Below, one piece after another: positions 1-12,208 of a stretch of 64,000 bases of DNA. A model generated the notes under the pieces. That model was not told where the DNA came from. It made no database searches and saw only the letters and a program-made list of their open reading frames with translations. The position numbers were made by a program, and so were the translations under genes. The first letter of the stretch is position 1; the number at the start of each line of letters is the position of its first letter. The stretch is taken from contig NC_134013.1 in assembly GCF_040712315.1 (NCBI RefSeq), positions 57,742,501 through 57,806,500 of the forward strand, in the 5' to 3' direction. The DNA comes from Castanea sativa. Its lineage: Eukaryota; Streptophyta; Magnoliopsida; Fagales; Fagaceae.

Positions 1-222
1 AATCAAGCTTGGAAAGCTTTTGTATAAGGTATTAAGTCTGACCCTTCTTTTTTCTTTTTTTCTTCCTTTTCTGTTTTTCTTTTGTGTTTTAATCCTGTTT
101 TTTGCTTAGTTTATGTTTGTACATGTTTGGTTAGATTAGCCCTTTAGTTCTTTTCATATTTTGTGTACATGAGGTTGCTAGTTTGTTGTTTTAAAGTTCT
201 GCTCTGTTTTTGTGTTTTTAGG

Positions 223-862
223 TGATGTGGGATGAAAACGCTCAGACCGTCCCTGGACGGTCATCACCTTGGCAGCCATCCAGGAGTTATCCTCAGGACG
301 AGGGTAACGGACAAGGTCGTCCTGAGGATGATAGCGAAGCTACATCCCTCGTCCATGGGATGCGCACAGCCTGTCCCGAGAAAACTCGTCCACATAAAGA
401 TTCGTGGACGAGGATGCTACACTTGGAATTATCAGGCATACTCGACGAAGGAACTCCAAGACGAGGATATCATACTTAGAAGAATCTCTGAATATAATGT
501 AACAATCCCTTATCCCACGCATAACTGTCATGTATCCATTGTGAAATAGAAGTGTAACTCCTAAACGGTTATGGCAGTTACGTTTAATCCTCCTTGAATC
601 CAGGGGAGGTTCCAGTATTCGATAACCATCTATGGGAACACTATATAAACACTGATTCGGATAAAGCAAAGGTACGTTAAACAGTTTTAGTAAAAAGCTT
701 GGAATTCCCTATACCAAGAGAAAACTGACTTTACCATCGGAGGGTTCTTGGCCGGCGGTTCCGGTCACCTTTGATTGTTTTACTTTGTTTTTCAGGCCAT
801 TGGAGAGCGAGTTGTCCTTTCGAATCCGGATCATCCAGCCTACTGATTGAATTGCATCATCA
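223..862 (+). mobile_element. Solo LTR with perfect 5-bp target-site duplication
   Basis: A 640-bp element starting TGATG and ending CATCATCA is flanked on both sides by TTAGG (218-222 and 863-867), the 5-bp duplication expected of LTR retrotransposon integration. A TATA box (TATATAAA, 642-649) sits in the expected promoter position. No internal region or second LTR follows, so this is a solo LTR left by recombination. It is nested in the older LTR tail around it. The short open frames here and on the opposite strand are chance. Confidence 0.8.
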
Positions 863-1670
863 TTAGGTTTTCTGGATAAGGATCTGTGTACTCATGATTT
901 AGCCTACACACGCAGGCTTGATTCTACATACGCAAACCTATTCTAGCATGCGTGATGTCGTTGCCCAAAAACCCTAATTTTTGTTTGTTTTGTTTCTATA
1001 TTCACATGTTTGTTCTGTGTAGCCTCTTCTTTATATGTTTTAAGCCCCACGAGTTCTTGTTCACCTCTTAACATGCTTGTTTGTCTTTAAAATGCTTAGA
1101 TTAGGGTTTTATATTTGTTTCTTGCCTTGATGCCATCGACATGCATTCATATGCCCATTCATGATGCCATAGGTGCTGTGTTGTTGAGAGGTAAGTAGTA
1201 GGTAAGTCATGCATTAGCAATGTCCATGCATTTGTGCTTTGGCCTTAGGATGTGATGAAACATGCTTAGATTCATGATTAGGGTTTCTAGTTTGTTGACA
1301 TTTATGAGATGTATTAGATGTATGATAGGTTTTTACATGATAGATGAATGCTAGGATTTCTTTGATATGTTTGGTTCTCTTTTGTTTGGGTAGATAGATA
1401 AATATGTTGTTTTGGGATAAGGATGTAATTTGTAAGCTTAGATGTATGCTAGTGCGTGTGTGAGTAAAGATGCAAGTGTTGAATATGCTTTTAATAAGGT
1501 TAAGACATAAGATACAATGATGGGAGGCCAACCTTAGGGTTGGGCGATCTTGGGTGTCTAACACCTTCCCAAGAGCGTACCTAAACTCCGAACCCATATT
1601 CTAGTAGTAAGATCAAAGGTCCTTACTTGAAAGGACGCTATATTTATGGTTCCCAAACCATACAACTAGG

Positions 1671-1680
1671 TGGTGACTCC
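1671..1680 (+). other. Degenerate primer-binding site (tRNA-Arg type)
   Basis: TGGTGACTCC differs by one base from TGGCGACTCC, the complement of the 3' end of plant tRNA-Arg(ACG) plus CCA, and lies just after the LTR tail. The intact form is at 5676. Confidence 0.5.
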
Positions 1681-1694
1681 TAAGACCCCTTGTG

Positions 1695-2466
1695 TCCACA
1701 CCCCTCAATGCCCACAACACAAAGATTAGATTGATAGAACAAAGGAATTAAGGAAAACAATAGTTTTTAGGAATCACAACTCAAGAACAAAGTTTAATTG
1801 AAAAAAGTTTTTGACAAATCAAATTAGAACATTAGTTTCTGCCTTAGAACTAACTTAAAAGAGGTTTTAATTTGTAAAAAACGTGCTAAGGGGTTGTCCA
1901 AGGGTTTTGAAAAGGGAAAATAGGGTTTTAGAGAAGATGGAGACCAAAAATTAACTCTCTCTAACTAGGGTTTTGATTGGAGGCATAAGATGAGTATTTA
2001 TAAGTTAAAATTAGGATTTTCTGGGCTTTTTAATGGTCTTTGGACATTCCCAAGAGTTTAGGGACCGGTCCACATCAAGTCATAATGTTTTGGGCACTTA
2101 AAATGAAGTTTTAAAACCAAAAAAATTGGGCTGCTCAATTGGCCAAACTTCAGATGGTCATAACTTACTCAATATAAGTTCCAATTAGGCAAAATTTGTG
2201 TTTAAATTGAAGCCAGGATGTCTACTTTCCTATGAAGTAAATCTCACTCAAATATTCATTGTGGATAAAAAGTTATGGTCAAAACAGTGAGCAAAAGTCA
2301 TTTTTTAGTATTGATTTCAAAGCAATTTAAGCACTTTTGAATTGTGATTACTTCTAAACTATTGTGAACTCTTTAATTACCCTTAGTTAACATATGTTAA
2401 GCTCATCATTGGGGTTGGGGACTAAAATTTATTAACGGGTACAAAATGCAGTGTCCATCTACCCTC
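1695..2466 (-). mobile_element. Partial LTR, reverse orientation, related to the LTR at 3829
   Basis: Read on the minus strand, this follows the first ~760 bases of the LTR at 3829: same start (CATTTTRTACCCGTTAATAAA), the same TATA-like stretch and the same AAACTTTGTTCTTGAG phrase, down to the CTAATCTTTGTGTTGT segment. It abuts the plus-oriented LTR tail at ~1690 and cuts into the LINE remnant at ~2465. The two related LTRs therefore face away from each other around the LINE piece. Confidence 0.6.
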
Positions 2467-2960
2467 TTTAAGGATGTCTTGGATCCTCAAATTAGAGTCC
2501 TTTATAGAGAGCAGGCCTTGGATCATGTGGTGTAACGGACCATGAGTTGTATAGTTTTCAAACCAGAATTTGAGGTTGTTGTCCCGACCCACAACCCATT
2601 TGATGCCTTTATTGAATGTTTGTCCTTTTCTTCATTGCTGACCAGACTTGGAAACAAGGAAGTTTTATAACATTTCTTGAATTAAGTCTTCTATTGGTAC
2701 AGTACTTTGATCTCAATGCACGGGCCTAGAGAGATTCCTTTTTAGTATGAAATCGTTAGTTTAGCTTCAAGAGTAAGGTAATATTTGTGCCCTCTGCAAA
2801 TTTTAGACCCAAACCTCCCTCTTTTTTGGGTTTGGTTACCTTGTGCCAACCAACCCAATGAATTCTCTTCACTGACTGTGTAGAGCCCTATAGGAAATTT
2901 CAATTGACACAATCCACTCCTTGGATGATATGACCAGGGAGATAGAGCATTGCATCACAT
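2466..2960 (-). mobile_element. LINE (L1-type non-LTR retrotransposon) remnant, C-terminal RT region
   Basis: Minus-strand translation gives, with frame changes and stops, the conserved region after plant LINE reverse transcriptase. From ~2900 down: NFL-stop-GST followed by VKRIHWVGWHKVTKPKKEGG (the IHWVSWxKVCKPKxEGGLG block), then at ~2650-2470 KWVVGRDNNLKFW and a DILKEGR block. The TAG in the first block stands where tryptophan (TGG) is normal. Nothing intact remains; the LTR at ~2465 cuts it. Confidence 0.7.
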
Positions 2961-2984
2961 ATGAAGGAATGGTTGAACCTTGAC

Positions 2985-3828
2985 GTTTCGTTGGGTATTA
3001 TTAAACCTTGACGTTCCAACTATTGGAATATTATGGGCCTAAACACAAGAAGTTGTGAATGTAGATTAGAAAATACTTTGATCAATATCCCTCTTATCCG
3101 AGCTAGGTAAGGATCAAATATATAGAGGGGGTTGCCATTCATCCAATTTCTAATCCTAATCTAACTAATGACTTGTTGACGACAAATATTGTCGAAGTGG
3201 ATGCATTTGCCATTATTACCGTGCTCAAGAAGTAGAGACAAATAGTAGTTTTTAATTATTTCTTTCTACTTATCTTCTCAATGATTCCACAAAAGGAGGT
3301 GTTGAGTATTGCAACAATGATTGCCACATCTAAAATTAGTTTCAGGCTAACAAATTTGAAATTATCCACCAAATGTGACAACACAATAAATATTATACCC
3401 AAAATTAAAATAAAACAATATATAAATATGTGCATTGCTCATTCTAAAGAGCATTATGAATGATGAAATGGTTCGGTTTTTATCTTGGGTTTTGACTTTG
3501 AAGAAAATAGGTAAAATTAGTCTTACCCATAAACATAAACATACATTAATATTCGCCTAGCTCGTGAACTGTTTTGTGGATTATGAACTCCAAGTATTAT
3601 CTACCAAGGTATAGGGCCATAGGTGGAGGCATGGGTGCAATCATCAATTGGGGGGAAATTTTTATTTTTGTATGATTTTAGGCACAATTGGTGATGCAAA
3701 TATATTTGGCCGACATTGTGATATTTTTATTTATGATTTATATTTGCATCCATGTTTCCAAAACTAATGGTGTAAGATTAAAGAAAAGTTTCCAGTTGTT
3801 TGAATCATCAAAATATCCGTAGGAAGGT
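2985..3828. other. Non-coding spacer with one dispersed repeat
   Basis: Bases ~2985-3090 (TTGAACCTTGACGTT, then GGGCCTAAACACAAGAAGTT) resemble 12950-13030 and 21100-21175 of the large duplication, so they are a dispersed repeat. I recognise nothing in the rest; the 60-codon frame at 3281 has no family feature. Confidence 0.4.
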
Positions 3829-5675
3829 GTAGACACCGCATTTTATACCCGTTAATAAATTTTGGTCCCCGGCCCCAATAATGAGCTTTACATATGTCAA
3901 CTAAGGTTAATTAAAAAATTTACAATAGTTTGGAAGTAATCACAACTCAAAAGTACTCAAATCGCTTTGAAATCAATACTGAAAAATGACATTTTCTCAC
4001 TGTTTTGATCGTAACTTTTGATCTACAAAGAATTTTTGAGTGAGGTTTATTTTATTGGAAATTAAACATCTTGGCCTTCAATTTGAACACAAATTTTTCC
4101 TAATTTGGACTTATATCGAGTGAGTTATGACTGTTTGAAGTTGGGCTGACTGGGCAGTCTGATTTTCTAGGTTTTAAAATTTCATTTTAAGGGCCCAAAA
4201 CACCATTATTTGATGTGGCTGGCCCATAGACCGTTGAGCACGTCCAAAGATCATTAAAAAGCCCCAAAAACTCTAATTTTAACTTATAAATACTCACTTT
4301 ATGTCTCCAATCAAAACCCTAATAGAGAGTGATTTTTTAGCCTCCATCTTCTCTAAAACTCTTTTTTCTCTTTTCAAAACCCTAGGGCAGCACCTTAGCA
4401 CGTTTTTTACAAAATTAAAACCTCTCTTTAGTTAGTTCTAAGGCATGAACTATTTTTCTAAATTGATTTCTCAAAACCTTTTCAATTAAACTTTGTTCTT
4501 GAGTCATGATTACTAACCATTGTTGTGTTCTTTGATTATTCTTGTCCTCTCAAACTAATCTTTGTGTTGTAGGCACTGAGGGGTCGGTTAAACAAACTCT
4601 AAACTCATAATCTAAAGCAATGTGAGTGTTCTTTCCATGAACTCTTCCTTTGTTTAATAGGATTCACATGAGTTTCTTAACATAGTTTTTATATTTGTTT
4701 TATTTGATTTGCTTGATATTCATGATTATGCTTGATATGTATTAATCTGATTTTAGATAGTTTATAATATGTTTTAGTTGTTCTTGTTTTATTATTCTAG
4801 TTCCATGTAAAGTTTGACATGTTTATTGAATTAATGTTAGTTTAGTATAATTGTTTGTTTTGGTTCATGTTTATTTGTTTATATTGATGTTTGTTTTATT
4901 TTCTTTATGTTAGTTTAGTGTTTAGGGTTCTAACATGCTTGTTTGATTTTTGTTTTAATATCTTTGAATGATTAAATCTGTAAAAATGTAATTTTTCGAA
5001 TTTGTGCTAAAGGATGCATACGCATCTTTGAGTATGCGTATGCATAGTTTAACCATGCATGTGCATAGTTGAGTATGCATACACACCCCAAATCCAGATT
5101 AGGACAAAATCTTTTTTTTATTATTTTAATCACTTTTTAACTTGTTATTTGATTCTGTTTTGACTCTATTTAGGTTAATATGTTTATGTTTAATTATTTA
5201 CCATGTTTATTTGAATCTTTTTGCCATATTTACTTTATTAAATATATTTTCCTTGTGTTGTTTATATTTAATTTTCAACTTTCCATGTTTATCTTTTTTC
5301 CATATTTAGTTTATTTAATATCTTTTCCTTGTATGTTTATATTTAATTGTCAACTTGCCATGTTTATTTTATTTTGTTTGATTATGTTTTGTTTGTTTCC
5401 TTTTATATTGTGATATGTTTTTAACATGTTGTGTGTGTTATTTCCCAAAGTGCATGATGTATGTTTGGGTTAAGGATTAGGGCTCTTTTAATAAACTCTT
5501 TAATTAAATATTTCCTAGCAATATATATTGGATGCCGGCTCAAAAGTTGGGTGGTCTTGGGTGCCTAACACCTTCCTAAGCCGTACCCAAACTCCGGACC
5601 CATAACCTGGTATGTGGATTCATGTGTAAGTAATTGGTTCAAAGGGCCCAATATGGTTCCTAGACCTAATCTAGG
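3829..5675 (+). mobile_element. Long LTR of a tRNA-Arg-primed gypsy-like element
   Basis: Starts TGTAGACACCGC, has a TATA box (TATAAATA, 4285-4292) and runs to the primer-binding site at 5676. It is homologous to the minus-oriented copy at 1695-2466, and its tail to the LTR tail ending at 1690. The exact 3' terminus and target duplication are not clear. About 1.8 kb is long for an LTR but normal for Tat/Ogre types. No gag-pol follows; the internal region is lost beyond ~5770. Confidence 0.6.
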
Positions 5676-5685
5676 TGGCGACTCC
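5676..5685 (+). other. Primer-binding site, tRNA-Arg
   Basis: TGGCGACTCC is exactly complementary to the 3' end (GGAGTCG plus CCA) of plant tRNA-Arg(ACG), and lies directly downstream of the LTR. Confidence 0.6.
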
Positions 5686-5779
5686 ATTAGTCCACAAAAG
5701 GTCTTCATAAAGAGAATGGTAGCAGTAAGTATTCCCAATAAGTCATAATGAAACGAAGGAGATTTCATTAAACTGAATG

Positions 5780-7650
5780 TCTCAACTTTAGAGTAAAATT
5801 TTCTACTTACCACGAAGATGTTAATAAACATATAAACAACATTATTTGTTTAAGGTAAACACTATTTCCATAACAAATTTAATTCTTAAACTGCCTCCCT
5901 CCTCATATGATAGATAAAAAATAAGGGGTAGAGTTAAGAAAAATTAATTTGGAGTAGAACAAATGGTTAAAAACAAAAACAAATGTGGAATACATAAAGT
6001 TGAACATAGTTAAATAAGAATTGAAAGAATTTGTTGAAATTGTTGAAAACCATCAAACAAACAATCCAAAGCACCTAGTAGGGGAGAGTGAACCTTGTCC
6101 AATTACTTTATCCCATAGTCAATTAAAAAAACACCCACAATCTACAGTGTTTTCTATTATACATTTGAGCTGACCTACCACCATTTACCTTATCCAGTTA
6201 AAAAAGAAGAACTTTGGCGGTTTTTGGTTTAAGAAGTTTACCAACCACCCAAACATAGATATTTGAGAATAAAAAATTCCCAATATTTTACTTGCTTCAT
6301 GACTGCGAGGAAACTAACAGACACTATAAGTAAAGTACTATTCCACCCAAATCTCTATATTTAAGATTATAAATATACACATAATTTATGTTAGGCATGC
6401 AGTTTTTTTTGAAATCTTAAATTAATTCTCTTGCAGCTTCCTGGTACGCAGAGTCAATGTTTGGGTATGACAATCTCATATGTAGCTTAATTAATTTTAA
6501 TAAAGTAGTTCAAGTAATCTTCTTTCTAGAAATAAATGAATGTGAGGAGCAATGTTCTATCATTCTTTTCATTTGAAACTCTACCCTAATGCTTTTGTAC
6601 CGATGTCTTTAAAGTTGATGAATTTTCATTTCTTTCATGCACTATGATTTGGGAGGGGTTGTATCAAATTAATCTCAGTAGCTCATAGTACAAATTAAGA
6701 GGTGGCATTAAACCCAATCTCTACTTTGGAGTAAATTTTTGCACTTACTATATACTAAACATGTTAATAAACATATAAATAACAATAATTTGTTTAAGAT
6801 AATCAATATTTCCATACCAAAATTTTATTCTTAAATTTCCTCCTATCTTATATGATAGAGAAAAAATTATAATGAGTAGAGTTGAGAAAAACTAATTTGA
6901 AGTCAAACATGTATAAACATATTCCATGATTAATTGTAGGCAGAATCTCATAAAAATAAATTACACATATTTCATGATTATAGGTGTAATCTTAGTAGCG
7001 CTATTTTACAAGTGCCAAGATTTTCCAACCATTGATGAGCGTCAATAGTTTCAAAAATTGATCATATCCACAATGCTAGGTGGTGCCATAGCTAGTGCTT
7101 TGTTGGCTATTTGGCTGGATGATATACTTGGAAGGAAAAAGTTGATAATTTTTTATAATTTTTTTCAATACTGTGGGTGTCCCAACTATTGTCGTTGCTC
7201 TAACTCCTAGTTATATTGTCATTGGATGAATTATACTAACTAGAATGTTAATGGAGATCACTATAATGACCTACACAATAAATTGCAAAGATTTTTCTCC
7301 ATAATGATTGAGATATGCTAATTATAGTGTATTTAGTCTTGATTCCTATTGAGCAATTGATCTCCTACATTAGAACCATAACCTTAATATGCTAACATTC
7401 TTTTTAAAATTTAGTAAGGATGGATGTTTGGGTCGGCATAATTTCATCTATAGCTCAATTCATTTGACCAAAGTATCTCAAATAATCTTATTTCTGGGAA
7501 TACATGAATGTAGGGACCAATATACCATCATTCTTTTTATTTTAAAGTATACCCTAATACATCTATATCGATTATTTTAAAATTAATGAATTTTCCATTC
7601 TTTCATGCATTATGATTAGGGAGGTGGATGGGTTGCAAACTTGCTATTTT
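5780..7650 (+). repeat. Tandem duplication of a ~0.95-kb unit
   Basis: Two direct copies in register: 5785-5960 matches 6725-6900 (shared GTTAATAAACATATAAA and TTTGTTTAAG), and 6455-6660 matches 7422-7625 (shared ATGTTTGGGT and TTCTTTCATGCA). Period is about 945 bp. The second copy holds the transporter-like pseudogene; the matching part of the first copy is replaced by unrelated sequence. Confidence 0.7.
7040..7530 (+). pseudogene. Decayed MFS transporter fragment (inositol/sugar transporter-like)
   Basis: Translated in pieces, 7040-7140 gives GAIASALLAIWLDDILGRKK. This has the loop 2-3 signature of sugar-type major facilitator proteins (G...D..GRKK) in the context seen in plant inositol transporters. 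Downstream at 7175-7250 a piece resembles the next helix (AVGVPTIVVALTPSYIVIG, then a stop where Arg is expected). At 7265-7330 an APVYxAExSP-like stretch is heavily mutated. From ~7420 a GWMFG/IISSIAQF piece could be the following exon, also duplicated at ~6450. Stops and frame breaks throughout make it non-functional. Family is fairly convincing, subfamily is a guess. Confidence 0.55.
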
Positions 7651-8359
7651 AAAAATTTTATAAAAAAAAAAATCTATGCTCATGTGTTTAGATTGAAATG
7701 AAGTAACAAAAGAAATTGAGAATGAGATATTTGCTTGCATTTTAGATCTAAACTAACTTGCATGATGCACAAGAAAATTTGATACTAGATATATATGAAA
7801 ATGAAAAAACAAAACGATCTTTTTCAAGAAGTTAAAAGGTAAAGTAGGAAAAATATCCATTCCCATATAACATTTATTTATAAAATTTTGTTCATCATCA
7901 AAGTATGCTAAAAAATGGTAAGAAAAAAACTTTCTCAATAACCAAAAAATATTTTCCTTAATATCTAAAACATTGAAAATGTATCTAAAATATTTTTAAA
8001 TCAAAGAAAAAAAAAATGAAACAAACATTTTTAGGACCTAAAACCCAACAAAACCATGATTCAAACCAAAAAGAGGGGGGGTAATCACATCAAAATATGG
8101 ATTTTCTCTTAATAATATTTATAACACAAAATGTATTAGAAAATTTTATAAATTCAAGAAAAAAAATCAAAAGTAAAATCCAACAAAACAATGATCATAT
8201 CAATTATAATGTTTTTTGATAGCTATATCAATTATAATTAATTGGTTGTTTTGTTGTAAGAAACTTAAACCATTGTTTCCATTCTTTTTTAGCACAAAGG
8301 CTGCCTTTTGTTTTTGGTCATAATAATTATTGGTCATTATTTATTTATTTATATATATA
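7650..8359. other. AT-rich non-coding DNA
   Basis: No coding or structural signal recognised; runs of A and T only. Confidence 0.5.
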
Positions 8360-8776
8360 TAGCCTATTGTTTATATTTTGCAATTAATCAAACAATTGGT
8401 ATATTCATTGAAATACAAATTTCAATACTAACTTTAAAATACAACTAAATATTAAATATAACTTAAAACAAAACAAAGGGATGAAAAAAGAGAACATGTA
8501 TATATAGGTACTGACTTTAGCAATTTGGTTCAATAAAATTACACTTGAGCCACCATCAACAATAGCATTTCCCCTCTTAAAGGCCATAAAAAAATTATTG
8601 ATATAAAATCAAATAAAAAAATTAGTAAGCCCAAAAAATTTTGCCTAACAATAAAATTACCAATAACAATTTTACCAAAATCAAATACTCCACTCAACCA
8701 ATTTTACCAAAAATAAATGGTCTAACTTTTTTTTTTAGATTTTGTTAATACTAAATGGATGCTTATTCTCTCTCTC

Positions 8777-8792
<16 letters not shown>

Positions 8793-8842
<50 letters not shown>
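8793..8842. repeat. (AT)n microsatellite
   Basis: A run of about 50 bases of alternating A and T following a poly-A stretch; absent at the same place in duplication copy 2. Confidence 0.9.
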
Positions 8843-8844
<2 letters not shown>

Positions 8845-11225
8845 TGCTTATTTGGAGTTTCTTAAAGTTTTTTTTTTTTTTCCTTTTTTTGGTTTATATT
8901 TCATCCCCTAACTCTAAGTCCTGGTTTCATTCTTGATTTTTTCAATTTGAGTCTAATTTTGCACCAAATATCTATATAATTTTTTTAATTGTTATGCCAA
9001 GGGGGTTATTAGCGCAAAAGCCAAAGAGTGAAAAAAAAAGGAAAACGGGAAACGGAAAATGGATTGACGTGCAAAAGCCAATTTAAGTCCAATTTTAATA
9101 AGGTATTGATGTAATTGTTGGCAATATGTTTCACGGACTTGGCAAATATAGATTTAGAAATTTGCTAGTAATTAAACTAGATCGAGTGTTTGTGATACAA
9201 ACCAATGGGTGAAACTCACTCTTGAAAACTAGCTTACAAGGGGGAGGGTGCCCAAGAGTTTATAAACACATGATTAAGATTACATTTAATCCATGTGGAA
9301 CATTAGGATGATAACAGTTTGACTGGGCATGAGAATAGGACTCAAAATTATTTAAAGAGAATACTAACAATCAAGCATTTTCCAGAAAGCATTGGTGTTT
9401 TTCTTCAATGCCAAAATGGGAAGTTTTTTCTTACCGGCTTTATATTATTTAACAGATGATATCAGAATGACAAGTTTTTGAAAGTTACTCAAGAAACTGG
9501 ATTTGGTTAGATGATTGGTGTGTAACATTCTAATGGCATCAATAATGGCATGGCTGAATCACACATGATTTCTCTTTATGAACATTTGAAGGACTTTGCA
9601 TTTTTAAAGAACTTCTGGAAGTTGATTACCTTTTATTCCATTGTTTCGCTTGCTTTGTGTATGTACATGCCATGATTATACTATGCATTTGGTTGTTTTA
9701 GTTCAATACCATTACTTATGGTTTTCCTTCAATAGTAGAGCCAGTAGGGAATATACACGAAATTCCTAGATATGTGATATGCAAAAATAGAGAAAAAAAA
9801 ATATGCACCAAAGAAAATAATCATACAAAACAATATTTATGTGGTTCAGAAATTTGCCTACGTTCACGAAGTTACAGAAATTTCACTATTCACAAGGAAA
9901 AAATACAAAATGCGGCAGTACAATTTTTCTCTCTCTAAACAACACACCAAATCCTAATCTCCAAACAATAGTTTTTCTATCCTTGCACTGAATTCACCAG
10001 AGCAATGAAAGTTGGTACATGGTTTGAGTAAGTGTTTTCCTTTTTCAAATAATTCTTTTACAGATAAATTTAAAAGCTCTGTTTGGTAAGATTTTTATTG
10101 CTAGAACTCATGTCAAGGTTTGATACATTAGGAGTTGGAATCGATTTAAAGGGCGAGAGTCAAGTATGGAACTCATGTCAATGGGTCACGCATTGACCGC
10201 TACCATTATGCTTTCCATTGAACAATAAAATAATGTAATTAATAAGTGGAATAAAGTAAGAGACTGTGTATTTATAAAATAAAGCATTAAATAACAACAT
10301 TGATAGCATTAAGATTAGTTCAAAAATAATCTAAAAGGCATTAGATCTTGACATGTAAATATTTATATTAGCGACAAGTTAGATCATGCTGAAAGAGGTG
10401 AGGAATAACATAGATTTGATTCTAGCAGTACTAGTAAAATGTAATTAGCATGCTGATCAAAGTTGAGATTAAAAGCAATACGATCTACAAAGTTATAATA
10501 ACACGTTTAATGAAGTAAGTGTTATTCATCCGGGAAAGCAATGACAAAATGTTAGTGAAGTCAAAGTAAAGTTTATGATGAAACTAGGACAAAGCAATCT
10601 AGTGATCACAACTAAATTTGTTTAATGAAACTAAAATACATATGTTTCCAGTAGAGTATGAAAAGAAATGTCCAGTAATGCTATTAATAATATTTAGCAA
10701 AGTTTTGTAACAAAGTTTAGCGAAGTTAAGCATAAGTCTTCAACAATTAATGACTAGATAAATCATTTCTTCTAGTCAAGTAGGACCTCAACAAACGGAA
10801 CACTTTCTACTTCAGGATCAAATATAAGAAATTCCTTTAGATAATTTTCAAATTTATTAGAAATAATTATTTCTATAATTTCTTTTCTTATATTATTTAT
10901 TCGTGTCTAATTGAGATATTATGATCTGAATTATTTTCTAAAGATTGGTTTGGGAGGGAGGTAAATATGGGCATGGGAAAAAACCAATAAATATGCAAAG
11001 GTGGAAGTGGAACCATTCGAGAATCCTAATGTTGGGGCATGCAATGACAAATTAAGACTAAATTTTATAGAGGGGTCGACTCTATTTGAAGAACTATCTC
11101 TAAGCTACAAAAAATTATCTTATAAAATGATTTCATTAGATATTTTTCTTATAATATGTATTGGTCTCATATATGTGGATCTCACATATGTGAGAGAAAT
11201 GTCTCACAAGACCGTATCATGAGAT

Positions 11226-12208
11226 TGTAGAGAGGGAAAATTCCCGACCTATCACAAGCTGACACATCATACTACCAAGTCCACAAAATACAGCCAATTA
11301 CAAGGCGCCACGTACTGCTGCTAGGTTTTGCCATCACTATTCAGATTCCAATAGAAATTTGCCAAGTGTCATTGAAATAAAGGCATGAAACTGCATCAGC
11401 ACGTGTAAGCGATGACACAAGCAACCCTGCACGTGTAAGCGATGACACAAGCAGCCCTGCACATGTAAGCGATGACACAAGCAGCCCTGCACGTGTAAGC
11501 GATGACGTAAGCAGACCAATCAAGCTGTGACAAGTATCACCAACCAGACTCCGCCACGTGTCGCTCACGTACCCCTAAGCTCCTATAAATAGAAGCCTTC
11601 CTAAGACATTTAGGAGGACACACACAAACACAGAACAGAGAGAAGGAAGAAGATATCTTGAGTTCAGAAACCCAGAAACTCTGCCGGAATCAAACCCCAA
11701 AGCCCTCAAGAATTTCAAGAACTTCAACCTCGAATACAGACAACATTCGAAGCAAAATCATCCAAACTACTCATCCAGATCTCAAAGTTCACTAGAATCA
11801 AGCTCAAAAGCCTCCAGAAACCTCAACAAACCATAAATCAACGAAGCTCTACGGAATCAAGCCTCTAAAGCACCGAAGAACTTCCACCACAAACCTTCAA
11901 ACACGAAGAACACACGAAGAACACGAAGAACAAAGAATTTCTAACAAGCTCATAGCCAGAGATTCATTGTAATTCCGTTTCAAAGATCTTCGATCCATTC
12001 CTCAGCTAAATTGAAGAATATCTTATGTTCAAATCAAAATCACATTACCACAATTTCAATCAATAAATCTTTCAAGGAGATCGAATAAGAGGATCACTCT
12101 TTTGTAATTACAGAGAATTGTACCACACATTTATCAATACAAATTCACATTTGTGAAACTATTTTACTTGTTTGATTTATTTCGAACTAAGAAATTTAGT
12201 CGTCTACA
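11226..12208 (+). mobile_element. Solo LTR (983 bp) with perfect 5-bp target-site duplication
   Basis: Begins TGTAGA and ends TCTACA, the inverted TG...CA ends of an LTR, and is flanked by GAGAT on both sides (11221-11225 and 12209-12213). A TATA box (CCTATAAATAGAAG, ~11583) precedes a typical transcribed leader. Upstream of it lie four 30-bp repeats with bZIP-type motifs (11401-11520). No internal region exists, so it is a solo LTR. It lies in a stretch absent from duplication copy 2. Confidence 0.85.
11401..11520 (+). repeat. Four tandem 30-bp repeats in the LTR U3 region
   Basis: Units start at 11401, 11431, 11461 and 11491. The consensus starts ACGTGTAAGCGATGACACAA, and the last unit carries TGACGTAAGC. 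Each unit joins an ACGTG core to a TGACA/TGACG core 60-80 bp before the TATA box, the usual place for LTR enhancers. ACGTG and TGACG are known bZIP-binding cores; enhancer activity is inferred. Confidence 0.85.

Larger units (their letters stand above)
1..1690 (+). mobile_element. Tail of an LTR of a tRNA-Arg-primed (Tat/Ogre-like) Ty3-gypsy element
   Basis: Non-coding, T-rich sequence with no gene. Its last ~190 bases match the end of the LTR at 3829-5675 in the same orientation: both carry the phrase CTAACACCTTCC followed by a primer-binding-like site. The element starts left of the window, is interrupted by the solo LTR at 223-862, and breaks off near 1690, where a reverse-oriented LTR begins. 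Assignment to the Tat/Ogre lineage rests only on the tRNA-Arg-like primer site. Confidence 0.5.

Noticed and set aside
8405..8587. 60-codon minus-strand frame, also open in the duplicate at 15923-16105
   Set aside because: It is open in both only because the blocks are recent duplicates. Composition is AT-rich, with no known domain, promoter or splice context.
11337..11568. Minus-strand frames with repeated CLCHRLHVQG peptides
   Set aside because: The repeats are the 30-bp U3 repeats of a solo LTR.
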